Positions 17,150 to 24,533 of a stretch of 39,977 nucleotides of DNA are shown in pieces. The position numbers were made by a program, and so were the translations under genes. The stretch is from Nocardia acidivorans NBRC 108247 (GTDB taxonomy: Bacteria; Actinomycetota; Actinomycetes; Mycobacteriales; Mycobacteriaceae): the NCBI RefSeq assembly GCF_001625085.1, contig NZ_BDAW01000091.1, positions 1 to 39,977 on the forward strand. Direction: 5' to 3'. Numbering within the stretch: position 1 is the first letter of the stretch; every line of letters begins with the position of its first letter. The notes under the pieces were generated by a model that saw only the letters and a list, made by a program, of their open reading frames with translations, was not told the DNA's origin and made no database searches.

Positions 17150-17178
17150 AGTGTAGGATTGTCCCAGACAGTAGGCAA
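17150..17178 (-). promoter_or_regulatory. predicted promoter of oxidative operon
   Basis: On the minus strand, TTGCCT (17178-17173) and TACACT (17155-17150) are spaced by exactly 17 bp. Transcription would start near 17143, about 50 nt before the ATG at 17092. Confidence 0.55.
17160..17170. promoter_or_regulatory. shared operator motif, site B (TGTCCCAGACA)
   Basis: This 11-bp near-palindrome sits wholly inside the 17-bp spacer of the predicted promoter, the classic place for a repressor that excludes RNA polymerase. It matches sites near 7082 and 20006. A TetR-family remnant lies immediately to its right on the opposite strand. Confidence 0.5.
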
Positions 17179-17184
17179 GGGGTG

Positions 17185-17385
17185 CGCCGGAGAGCACACC
17201 CGGTTCGTGGTGGACGCGCTACCGGGCGCGGTCGGCCTCGGCGTCCTGCGCTGGTTGAACGATCCGGTAGTCGACGGTAAGGAACTGCCCGAACAGTTCA
17301 CCCACTTCGCCTGGGGCGCAGTGTCTTCCACCGCGCAGGCGCGGGGGGGTTGACGCTCGATCCGGACGAACCGCTGCTCGGCTGA
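17185..17385 (+). pseudogene. C-terminal remnant of a TetR-family regulator
   Basis: A plus-strand frame without a start reads like the last third of a TetR regulator: VDALPGAVGLGVLRWLNDP, then ELPEQFTHFAWGAVSS. It breaks at a run of seven G (17343-17349). Adding one G restores LTLDPDEPLLG and a stop at 17385, a typical TetR ending. The DNA-binding N-terminus is missing, because the sequence immediately to the left is the promoter of the divergent oxidative operon. A TetR gene is usually found in exactly this divergent position, so this may be the decayed original regulator. The family assignment rests on sequence feel and is moderate. Confidence 0.55.
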
Positions 17386-17507
17386 TCAGAGCGCAACCTC
17401 GGACATTCGATCAGGGCGATTACAACCATGGTTCGGGACCGTTCCCACCCCCATAGTGCAGGTCTGCGGCCCAACGGGGTCCACCCGCAGTGTTTTCGGA
17501 GGTAGTG
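17386..17507. other. leader region before the yeiH unit
   Basis: This region contains no gene. It includes AACCATGGTT, a 10-bp perfect palindrome near 17426, and a weak CATAGT that could be a -10. I could not pair it with a good -35. Confidence 0.3.
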
Positions 17508-17633
17508 GTGACAAGTCCCAATTCAAGACTGGACGCTCTCGGGCGGCTGGGGGCCGACTGGTGGTCCGTGATCGTGGCGGGCGCGGCGACCGTACTCGCC
17601 GTGTTCGACGCCCTGCCGAAGATTCCGTGGTGA
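17508..17633 (+). CDS. small single-pass membrane peptide upstream of yeiH
   Basis: This 41-codon ORF starts at GTG 17508, five bases after a strong GGAGG. Its product begins VTSPNSRLDALGRLGADWW, continues with one hydrophobic segment of about 18 residues (SVIVAGAATVLAVF) and ends in PKIPW. The ADWW...IPW pattern resembles the segment before the main body in larger YeiH-like transporters. The gene ends four bases before the yeiH ATG, so the two are co-translated. It is probably a small partner subunit or a split N-terminal segment of the transporter. Its function is not known to me. Confidence 0.7.
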   Translation: MTSPNSRLDALGRLGADWWSVIVAGAATVLAVFDALPKIPW

Positions 17634-17637
17634 GGTC

Positions 17638-18774
17638 ATGAGTGATACCGCGGTCGAATTGAACAGGACCGGCGACGAGCCGGAGGAGACCACCGAGGGG
17701 CCGCTCACGCTGGGCCGGGTGGTGGGCTATCTGCCCGGCATCGCATTGCTCGTCGCGGTCGGCGTGCTCGGCAAGTACGCCCAGATCTGGTGGAATTCCC
17801 TTGCCAAGCACCAGCATTGGACCGTACCCGATATCGAGTATGTGCTCTGGGCCATTCTGATCGGACTGGTCATCACCAATACCGTTGGGCTGCACCGCAT
17901 TTTTCGGCCCGGCGTGGGCACCTACGAATTCTGGCTAAAGATCGGCATCGTGGCGCTGGGCTCGCGCTTCCTGCTCGGGGATGTGGCGAAGCTGGGCGGT
18001 ACCAGCTTCATTCAGATCCTGGTGGATATGACGGTCTCCGGGGCCATCATCCTGGGCGTGGCGCGGTTGCTGGGGCTCTCCGGCAAGCTCGGCTCGCTCC
18101 TGGCCATCGGCACCGCCATCTGCGGCGTGTCCGCGATCATCGCCGGTAAGGGCGCGATCCGGGCGCGAAATTCCGATGTCAGCTATGCCATCGCCGCGAT
18201 TCTGGCGCTGGGCGCGGTCGCATTGTTCGCGCTGCCGCCGCTGGGTCACGCGATCGGATTGAGCGATCACGAGTTCGGGCTGTGGGCCGGTCTGGCGGTG
18301 GACAACACCGCGGAGACCACCGCCACCGGCTACCTGTACTCCGACACCGCCGGCAAGATCGCGGTGCTGGTGAAGTCGACCCGCAACGCGCTCATCGGAT
18401 TCGTGGTGCTCGGCTTCGCGGCCTACTGGGCCGCGCGCGGTCAAGCCGACGCGATCGCACCGGGTGTGCGCGCCAAGGCGGCATTCGTCTGGGCCAAGTT
18501 CCCCAAGTTCGTGCTCGGCTTCCTGGCCGTATCGGCGGTGGCGACCGCGCACTGGCTGACCAAGCAGCAGACCACCAACCTGGCGAATCTGTCGCGCTGG
18601 GCGTTCCTGCTCACCTTCGCGGGCGTCGGACTGAATGTGAATATTCGCGAACTGGCCCGCACCGGCTGGCGGCCACTGGTGGTGGCCGTCGTCGGTCTGG
18701 TGACGGTCGCGGTGGTCTCACTCGGCCTGGTGCTGTTCACCTCTCGCGTCCTGCACTGGAGCGTGGGGGTCTAG
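17638..18774 (+). CDS. yeiH: YeiH-family putative sulfate exporter (PF03601)
   Basis: This 378-residue polytopic membrane protein has about ten hydrophobic segments and the family hallmark GTAICGVSAIIA near residue 160. A second conserved block, WAGLAVDNTAETTATG, lies near 220. Family members are annotated as putative sulfate exporters on limited evidence. The N-terminal 25 residues are acidic and cytoplasmic. The start is coupled to the preceding small ORF (TGAGGTCATG). The stop overlaps the stop of the convergent lipase gene through the shared CTAG at 18771-18774. No sulfur-metabolism gene is nearby to support the proposed substrate. Confidence 0.88.
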   Translation: MSDTAVELNRTGDEPEETTEGPLTLGRVVGYLPGIALLVAVGVLGKYAQIWWNSLAKHQHWTVPDIEYVLWAILIGLVITNTVGLHRIFRPGVGTYEFWLKIGIVALGSRFLLGDVAKLGGTSFIQILVDMTVSGAIILGVARLLGLSGKLGSLLAIGTAICGVSAIIAGKGAIRARNSDVSYAIAAILALGAVALFALPPLGHAIGLSDHEFGLWAGLAVDNTAETTATGYLYSDTAGKIAVLVKSTRNALIGFVVLGFAAYWAARGQADAIAPGVRAKAAFVWAKFPKFVLGFLAVSAVATAHWLTKQQTTNLANLSRWAFLLTFAGVGLNVNIRELARTGWRPLVVAVVGLVTVAVVSLGLVLFTSRVLHWSVGV

Positions 18775-19937
18775 GCGCCGCGGCGCAGGGCGACCCGGCT
18801 GGACTCGGCGAACCGATGCGCCAGGAAGCCCAGTGCCGGACGCGCGAAAGACAGTGCGCCGGTGATGTGTTCGCGCCGGGGCAGGGAGAGCATGGTGACA
18901 TCCACCCCGAGTGCCTTCCAGTCCTCGGCCAGGCGCACGGCCTGCGGATACGGAATGATCTGCTCGGCCGTGCCGCCCGCGACCAGCACCGGCGCGGCGG
19001 GCGCGATATGCCCGAGTTTGTTCTCCCGCAGGCGTTCCCGCACCTCCGGCACCTCGAACGGCATGCGATGGCAGTAGGTGGAGACGCTCTTGGGCACGAA
19101 CGCGCCCAGACCGATTCCGGCCACCGCGGCGGCCAAGGCGTGCGTGCGGCGCAAGACTGCCGCCAGCGCGCGGCCCTGCGGCTTGAGGTATTGCAGCACA
19201 TCGAGTTCCGGGTACGCGGCGTCCAATCCGATGACGCCGTAGAAGAGTAGGAAGGCGTATGGGCTGCCGTCCAGGAAGGTGATCATATCCTCCAGATCGG
19301 CGGGCGCGGAGCCGACCACGCCACCGGCCAGGGGTAGATCCGGGGCATAGCTCGGCTGCAATTGCAGTGCCCAGCCCGCGGCACAACCGCCTTCGGAGTA
19401 GCCGTAGATGCCGAGCGGACCGTTCGGGTCCAGCCCCGCGGCGGGCAGGCGGCGCGCGGCGCGCATGCTGTCCAGCACCGCCGGGCCGAGTGAGCGACCC
19501 ATGACGTACGGGTGCGTGCCCGAATTGCCCAGTCCCGGATAGTCGGTGATGGCCAGGGCCCAGCCGCGACGCAGAGCCGCGGTGATGAAGACCGATTCGT
19601 ATTCGAGGCCGAAACGCAGCTGCCAGGAGGCGGCGGCCACGGTATCGGCCAGACCCTGGGTACCCACGGCGTATCCGATGAGTGGCCGTGAGCCCTCACC
19701 CCGCCAGGGCCCGCGCGGGACCAGCACGGTACCGGTGACCTGTGTCGGCTCACCCGAGCCGGTGGTCGTGGTGTAGCCGATCCGCCAGGCGCGGGCGGGC
19801 AGTTTCACCCCGGGCAGCAGGTACGCCGTCATCGGCTCCGCCGCCAGCAGTCGGCCGGGACCGAGCCCGCCGTATGCCGCCGTGGAGCCTCCGGCACCGA
19901 CCGCCGCCTCGTCGAAGCGGTTGGTGAACGCAGTCAT
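18771..19937 (-). CDS. secretory-lipase-family (PF03583) alpha/beta hydrolase
   Basis: This 388-residue hydrolase shows the nucleophile elbow GYSEGG with Ser181, an early TDYPGLG motif that is typical of the LIP family, and a likely catalytic histidine in RREHITG near the C-terminus. Family enzymes hydrolyse esters and triacylglycerols. Unlike fungal members, no signal peptide is visible at the ATG 19937, which I chose for an AAGGG nine bases upstream. The ATG 19964 lacks a ribosome binding site. The upstream region carries the most perfect copy of the shared operator (20003-20019), so it may be co-regulated with the two operons to its left. Confidence 0.85.
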   Translation of the reverse strand: MTAFTNRFDEAAVGAGGSTAAYGGLGPGRLLAAEPMTAYLLPGVKLPARAWRIGYTTTTGSGEPTQVTGTVLVPRGPWRGEGSRPLIGYAVGTQGLADTVAAASWQLRFGLEYESVFITAALRRGWALAITDYPGLGNSGTHPYVMGRSLGPAVLDSMRAARRLPAAGLDPNGPLGIYGYSEGGCAAGWALQLQPSYAPDLPLAGGVVGSAPADLEDMITFLDGSPYAFLLFYGVIGLDAAYPELDVLQYLKPQGRALAAVLRRTHALAAAVAGIGLGAFVPKSVSTYCHRMPFEVPEVRERLRENKLGHIAPAAPVLVAGGTAEQIIPYPQAVRLAEDWKALGVDVTMLSLPRREHITGALSFARPALGFLAHRFAESSRVALRRGA

Positions 19938-20002
19938 CGTCGCCTGCCCTTCTCGCGCAAACATCGCTATGCAGTTGTCGCACAATCGAATCCGAACGTT
20001 AA

Positions 20003-20019
20003 CACTGTCCCGGACAGTG
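20003..20019. promoter_or_regulatory. shared operator motif, site C (17-bp palindrome)
   Basis: CACTGTCC-C-GGACAGTG is a perfect palindrome with 8-bp arms around a single C. Its core TGTCCCGGACA differs by one base from site B. It lies 66 bp upstream of the lipase ATG, in the divergent region shared with the FMN reductase gene, so it could control either or both. Confidence 0.55.
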
Positions 20020-20143
20020 CGGCATCCCGCCAACGATACCGAAAAAGAAGGAAAGTGCCAGGGGATGCCGCAAGGGCTCCCACTCGGTGGGACTGCGCGC
20101 TTCGCCGCGAAATACCCGCCCGCCGCGCAGCGTTGCCCGCAGG

Positions 20144-20689
20144 GTGACGACTCCCCTGCGCATCCTGCTGATCTCGGGCAGCACCCGGGACAGCTCCACC
20201 AATACCGCCGCCCTGCGCACCATTGCCGCGGAGGCGCCCGGCGATATCATCGCCACGCTCTACGACGGGTTGGTCGATCTGCCGCAGTTCGTCCCCGGCC
20301 TCGAGCCGGAACCCGCGAATGCCGAGGCGCTGCACAGGCAGCTGGCCGCCTCCGATGCGGTGCTCATCTGCACGCCGGAGTACGCGGGGATGATTCCGGG
20401 CAGCCTGAAGAATCTGCTCGAATGGACCGTCGGCACCGGGGATCTGGTGGACAAGCCGGTGGCGTGGATCAATGTGGCGTATCCGGGGCGCGGGGACGCC
20501 GCGGTCGAAACCCTCCGCACGGTACTGGGTTACGTCAGCGCCGATATCGCCGAGACGGCCTGCGGCCGCATTACGGTGCTGCGCGAACAGGTCGGCGCGG
20601 ACGGGCTGGTCGAGGATGGCGAGGCGCGACAGCGGCTGAGCCTGGTACTGCCCGCGATTGCCGCGCATGTGCGCGAGAAGACCGCCTGA
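20144..20689 (+). CDS. NADPH-dependent FMN reductase family protein
   Basis: This 181-residue flavodoxin-like protein has the phosphate-binding loop LLISGSTRDSSTN at the N-terminus and the flavin-contact motif TPEYAGMIPGSLKNLLEW near residue 80. Family members reduce FMN, quinones, chromate or azo compounds with NAD(P)H in the cytoplasm. The GTG at 20144 places the loop at the usual distance, but its ribosome binding site is poor. A GTG at 20087 in the same frame is possible. The gene is divergent from the lipase across the site C operator. Confidence 0.8.
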   Translation: MTTPLRILLISGSTRDSSTNTAALRTIAAEAPGDIIATLYDGLVDLPQFVPGLEPEPANAEALHRQLAASDAVLICTPEYAGMIPGSLKNLLEWTVGTGDLVDKPVAWINVAYPGRGDAAVETLRTVLGYVSADIAETACGRITVLREQVGADGLVEDGEARQRLSLVLPAIAAHVREKTA

Positions 20690-20753
20690 CCACACGAAAT
20701 ACGCTCCCCGAGGGCATGACACGGTGCGGCCCCCGTAATCGGGTGGCCGCATT

Positions 20754-20778
20754 TTTCATACCCCCTCTGGGTATGAAA
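20754..20778. promoter_or_regulatory. operator-like palindrome 1 upstream of DHA2 exporter
   Basis: TTTCATACCC (20754-20763) and GGGTATGAAA (20769-20778) are a perfect 10-bp inverted repeat with a 5-bp spacer CCTCT. The TACCC...GGGTA core resembles operators described for CsoR/RcnR-type (DUF156) metal-sensing repressors; this is a resemblance only. Confidence 0.55.
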
Positions 20779-20807
20779 TGAATCACGGCTCGACCACTTC
20801 CTTCTGC

Positions 20808-20824
20808 ATACCCCCCATGGGTAT
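20808..20824. promoter_or_regulatory. operator-like palindrome 2 overlapping the -10
   Basis: ATACCC-CCCAT-GGGTAT repeats the plan of palindrome 1, and their centres are exactly 50 bp apart (20766 and 20816). A good -10 candidate, TATACA (20822-20827), overlaps the right arm, so binding would block transcription of the exporter gene at 20861. Confidence 0.55.
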
Positions 20825-20860
20825 ACAGGTAGCCATCGACTTTCCAGAAGGAGTGAGACC

Positions 20861-22276
20861 GTGCCCATCGATACTCAGGCGCCACCGTCCTCGCGACGGT
20901 GGACCGCCCTCGCACTCATTGCCCTGGCCCAGTTCATGGTCATCATGGACACCTCGATCATCGGGGTCGCACTGCCGAAAATGCAGGGCGCACTGGGGTT
21001 CTCACAGGAGAACCTGAGCTGGGTCTTCAACGCCTACGTGGTGGTCTTCGGCGGACTGCTGCTGCTCGGCGGCAAACTCTCCGACATGCTGGGCGCTCGG
21101 CGGATATTCCAGACCGGATGGGCCATCCTCGGAATCGGCTCACTGATCGCGGGGATCGCCTCCTCCGCGACCGTCGAATTGATCGGCCGCGGGGTGCAGG
21201 GGGCCGGTGCGGCGCTCATCGCACCCTCGGCGCTGACCCTGCTCATGATGCTGTTCGGCTCGAACCCGCGTGAGCTGACCAAGGCGTTCGCCGTCTACGG
21301 CGCGGCCGCTCCGGCGGGCGGCACCGCCGGTGTCTTCCTCGGCGGGCTGATTACCGAATATGCCTCGTGGCCTTGGGTTTTCTATATCAATATCCCACTG
21401 GCCGTGCTGGCGCTGGTCGCCGCGCCCGCGCTGGTGCCCGGCGGCGCGCTCGCCCCGCACGGTTCGGTCGATCTGCTCGGCGCGGTCACCGCCACCCTCG
21501 GGCTCGGCGCGACGGTCTTCGCCGTGGTGCGAGCGCCGGAGGCGGGCTGGTTCTCCGGATCCACCTGGGGCACACTCGCCGTGGCGGCGGTACTGCTGAT
21601 CGCGTTCCTGGTCCTCCAGATTCGCCGCCGGGAACCGCTCATGCCGCTCTCGGTCTTCCGTTCGCCGAATCTGGGCGCGGCCAACCTGTCCCAATTGCTG
21701 CTGGGCGCGGCCTGGGTGCCGATGTGGTTCTTCCTGAACCTCTACCTGCAGCAGGTGCTCGGCTATTCGGCATTCCCGTCGGGTGCGGCGCTGCTGCCCA
21801 TGACCGCGCTCATCATGGCGGGCATGGTGGCGCTGTCGCCGAAGCTGTTCGCGCGCTTCGGAGCTCGGACCATGATCATCGCCGGATTGCTCATTCTGGC
21901 GGCAGGACTGGTGTGGCTGGCGTTCATTCGCGCCGACGGCACCTTCTGGGTGGATGTGCTGCCCGGTTCGCTGGTCGCGGCGCTGGGCATGTCCCTGGCG
22001 TTCGTCCCCTCCCTGCAAACCGCCATCTCGGCGGCTCCGCCGGAGGAGGGCGGCCTGGCCTCGGGCATCGTGAACACCGGCTACCAGATCGGCTCCGCCC
22101 TCGGGTTGGCCGCGGTCACCGCCATCGCCTCCGCCGCCGGAGCCGAAAAGCTCGGTGACACACTGGCTCTCACCGACGGCTTCAGCGCCGCCTTCCGCGC
22201 CGCCGCGGTGATCGCCGCCGGAGCCGCCGTGGTCGCGGTGGCGACCTTCCGGAGGCAGGGGCCGGCGACCAGGTGA
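20861..22276 (+). CDS. DHA2 (EmrB/QacA)-type MFS drug exporter
   Basis: This 471-residue protein has about 14 hydrophobic segments, typical of drug:proton antiporters with 14 helices. The TM1 region MVIMDTSIIGVALPKMQ matches the family motif D, and GRGVQGAGAALIAPSAL in TM4-5 gives motifs B and C. It starts at GTG 20861 with AAGGAG eight bases upstream. Two matching palindromes before it indicate regulation by a dedicated repressor, but no regulator gene is adjacent, so the regulator must act in trans. Its substrate is unknown; if the CsoR resemblance is real, metal or thiol stress could induce it. Confidence 0.9.
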   Translation: MPIDTQAPPSSRRWTALALIALAQFMVIMDTSIIGVALPKMQGALGFSQENLSWVFNAYVVVFGGLLLLGGKLSDMLGARRIFQTGWAILGIGSLIAGIASSATVELIGRGVQGAGAALIAPSALTLLMMLFGSNPRELTKAFAVYGAAAPAGGTAGVFLGGLITEYASWPWVFYINIPLAVLALVAAPALVPGGALAPHGSVDLLGAVTATLGLGATVFAVVRAPEAGWFSGSTWGTLAVAAVLLIAFLVLQIRRREPLMPLSVFRSPNLGAANLSQLLLGAAWVPMWFFLNLYLQQVLGYSAFPSGAALLPMTALIMAGMVALSPKLFARFGARTMIIAGLLILAAGLVWLAFIRADGTFWVDVLPGSLVAALGMSLAFVPSLQTAISAAPPEEGGLASGIVNTGYQIGSALGLAAVTAIASAAGAEKLGDTLALTDGFSAAFRAAAVIAAGAAVVAVATFRRQGPATR

Positions 22277-22282
22277 TCGCGC

Positions 22283-23089
22283 CTAGTCCTTACGAGCGAG
22301 GCCGCCGTACGCACCCGAACGCTCGGGCGCTTCGACGGCCTCGTCCGGGTTCTCCGGACGCCACAGCGGCAGTTGCACCAGGCCCGGCTCCAACAGGGTC
22401 CAGTCACCGAAGTAGGTGGCGATCTCGTCGTGGCCGCGCAGCACGATCTCGGTGGAGGTGCGACCCGAAAGCTTCTGCGCCTCCAGCACTTCCGCGGGCT
22501 GACCGTCCGCGGTGGCATGGGTGATGGCCACATAGCTGCCCGGTGCGCACACCTCGAGCAGGCGCGCCACCGCACCGGCGGGATCGGCCTCGTCGGGGAC
22601 GAAATGCAGTACGCCCAGCAGCAATACGGCGATCGGTCGCTCGAAGTCGAGCAGCCGCTTGACCTCCGGATCATCGAGAATCGAATCCGGTTGCGCCATA
22701 TCGGCGTGAATGACCGTGGCGAGCGGATTGCCGTCCAGAATGGCCTGGCTGTGCGCCACCGCCACCGGATCGATATCCACGTAAACCACCCGGGCCCGCG
22801 GGTTTCGGGCCTGCGCCACCTCGTGCACATTGCCGACCGTCGGGATGCCCGAGCCCAGATCCAGGAACTGGTCGATACCCGCGTCGGTCAGGATGCGGAC
22901 GCACCGGCGCAACAGATCCCGATTGGCGCGCATGGTCTCGGCGACATTGGGGGTGAACTTCTCGATCATCTGCGCGAGTTCGCGATCGATCTCGAAATTG
23001 TGCATACCGCCGACAAAGTAGTCGTAGACGCGGGAGGCACTGGGCCGATCCAGATCGATACCCTCCGGTGCCCAACTCGGTCTGGTCAT
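22283..23089 (-). CDS. SAM-dependent methyltransferase, DUF574 (PF04672) family
   Basis: This 268-residue protein belongs to a family abundant in actinomycetes. It has the family N-terminal motif RPSASRVYDYFVGG, a SAM-binding loop FLDLGSGIPT near residue 75, and VYVDIDPVAVAHSQ near 100, where the acidic residue contacts the SAM ribose. Family members are often of unknown substrate and are frequent near regulatory or secondary-metabolism genes. The ATG 23089, with GAGAGGGG ten bases upstream, is preferred over a longer frame to 23179. It is convergent with the MFS exporter (6 bp gap) and divergent from the GGDEF gene. Confidence 0.88.
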   Translation of the reverse strand: MTRPSWAPEGIDLDRPSASRVYDYFVGGMHNFEIDRELAQMIEKFTPNVAETMRANRDLLRRCVRILTDAGIDQFLDLGSGIPTVGNVHEVAQARNPRARVVYVDIDPVAVAHSQAILDGNPLATVIHADMAQPDSILDDPEVKRLLDFERPIAVLLLGVLHFVPDEADPAGAVARLLEVCAPGSYVAITHATADGQPAEVLEAQKLSGRTSTEIVLRGHDEIATYFGDWTLLEPGLVQLPLWRPENPDEAVEAPERSGAYGGLARKD

Positions 23090-23192
23090 CGATTCACTGC
23101 CCCTCTCGAAACCACTACCAATCGTGAAGCGCCGCAATGGTATCCCACCTTCGGTCGCGGGGGCGGCGTTCGCGGGCACCGACCGGTCGGGC

Positions 23193-23198
23193 TACCAT
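23193..23198 (+). promoter_or_regulatory. possible -10 of a leaderless transcript
   Basis: TACCAT ends 8 bases before the ATG at 23207, and there is no ribosome binding site. This fits a leaderless mRNA for the diguanylate cyclase. The -35 is not convincing. Confidence 0.3.
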
Positions 23199-23206
23199 CG
23201 ACCCTC

Positions 23207-24523
23207 ATGGCGTCGGATCCCGGGGGTGGGCCGGAGCAGGGTGGCCCGCACGCCGAGTTGGTCGATCAGTGGGTAGCCGCGCTCGCCGGCGGAACCCGCG
23301 ATCACGTCGTGCCCCTGAGCCGCGCCGAGACCGTCGCCCTGATCGCCCGGTTGGCGCGGGGAGTGGACCAGGCCGCGCGGAACGGGGACGCGGCGGATCA
23401 GGTGGCCGAACTCGGCGCGGAATTGGCGCGCGCGCACTTCGTCGGGGATGAGGTGCTCGGCCGCAGTATCGCGGTGCTGGACGCGCATTTCACCCGGGAG
23501 ACCACCATTGCCGCGGCGCGTGCCGCGGAGTTGCTGGGCGCCTTCACCGCCGGTTACGTGCGCGCCTTCCGGCAGTGGCTGCTGGCCGAGCAGGAGAGTG
23601 TGCGGGCCGCCGAGATGACCGCCCGATTACAAATGCAGGAGCAGCTGCGGGCCAGTGAGGCGCGTTTCCGGGCGGTCTTCGCCCAGGCCGGAATCGGTAC
23701 CGGATTGTCCGATATGACCGGACGCATCATCGAGGTGAACGCCGCCTTCGCGAATATGCTCGGCTACTCCCCCGCCGAGATGTGCGCCCTCGAGGTCACC
23801 GATCTCACCCATCCCGAGGATGACCCGGACATGTGGCCGCTGTACGCCCAGGTGGTGCGCGGGGAGGTGGAGAACGTGCAGATGGAGAAGGCCTATCCGC
23901 ATCGGGACGGGCGCACGGTGTGGACCAATATCAATGTCTCGCTCATTCGCGATGACCGCGGCGATCCGCGCTACACGCTGATCCTGGTGGAGGACATCTC
24001 CGAACGGCGCGCGCTGCGCGAGCGGCTGCAATATCGCGCACACCACGATCAGCTCACCGGATTGGCCAATCGCAGCCGCTTCTTCGACGCGCTCACCGCG
24101 GCGTTCACCGATCCGGACAGTCGAATCGGACTCTGTTATATCGACCTCGACCATTTCAAGGCCGTCAACGACACCTTCGGTCACGCCGTCGGCGATGAAC
24201 TGCTGATTCAGGCCGCCGCCCGGCTGGATGCTTGCGCGGACGGCTTCGGCCAGTTGGTGGCGCGCATCGGCGGTGACGAATTCGTGGTCCTGGTACCGAA
24301 CTCCACCGCCGATGTGGACGAGATCGCCCGCTGCGTGCGCCGCGCCTTCACGCGCCCCTTCGAGGTGCAGGGCCATCACCTGACGGTCACCGCGAGCGTC
24401 GGCATCGCCGAGGAGTACGCGGCCCACACCACCGCCGACGACCTGCTACAGGCGGCCGACTACAGCATGTACTGGGCCAAAGCGGCGGGTCACGGCCCCC
24501 GGACCGATACCGCCACAGGGTGA
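23207..24523 (+). CDS. PAS-GGDEF diguanylate cyclase
   Basis: This 438-residue protein would make the second messenger c-di-GMP. Residues 1-150 form an all-helical input region that I do not recognise; 150-265 are a PAS domain (SEARFRAVFAQAGIG to EDISERRAL); 270-438 are the GGDEF domain with an intact active site, Gly355 to Phe359. The inhibitory I-site RxxD expected at 346-349 reads GFGQ, so product inhibition through this site should be absent. There is no EAL domain and no membrane segment, so the signal is cytoplasmic. The ATG 23207 lacks a ribosome binding site. The frame stays open far upstream, but that part is antisense to the methyltransferase and not protein-like. Confidence 0.88.
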   Translation: MASDPGGGPEQGGPHAELVDQWVAALAGGTRDHVVPLSRAETVALIARLARGVDQAARNGDAADQVAELGAELARAHFVGDEVLGRSIAVLDAHFTRETTIAAARAAELLGAFTAGYVRAFRQWLLAEQESVRAAEMTARLQMQEQLRASEARFRAVFAQAGIGTGLSDMTGRIIEVNAAFANMLGYSPAEMCALEVTDLTHPEDDPDMWPLYAQVVRGEVENVQMEKAYPHRDGRTVWTNINVSLIRDDRGDPRYTLILVEDISERRALRERLQYRAHHDQLTGLANRSRFFDALTAAFTDPDSRIGLCYIDLDHFKAVNDTFGHAVGDELLIQAAARLDACADGFGQLVARIGGDEFVVLVPNSTADVDEIARCVRRAFTRPFEVQGHHLTVTASVGIAEEYAAHTTADDLLQAADYSMYWAKAAGHGPRTDTATG

Positions 24524-24533
24524 TTCGACACCG

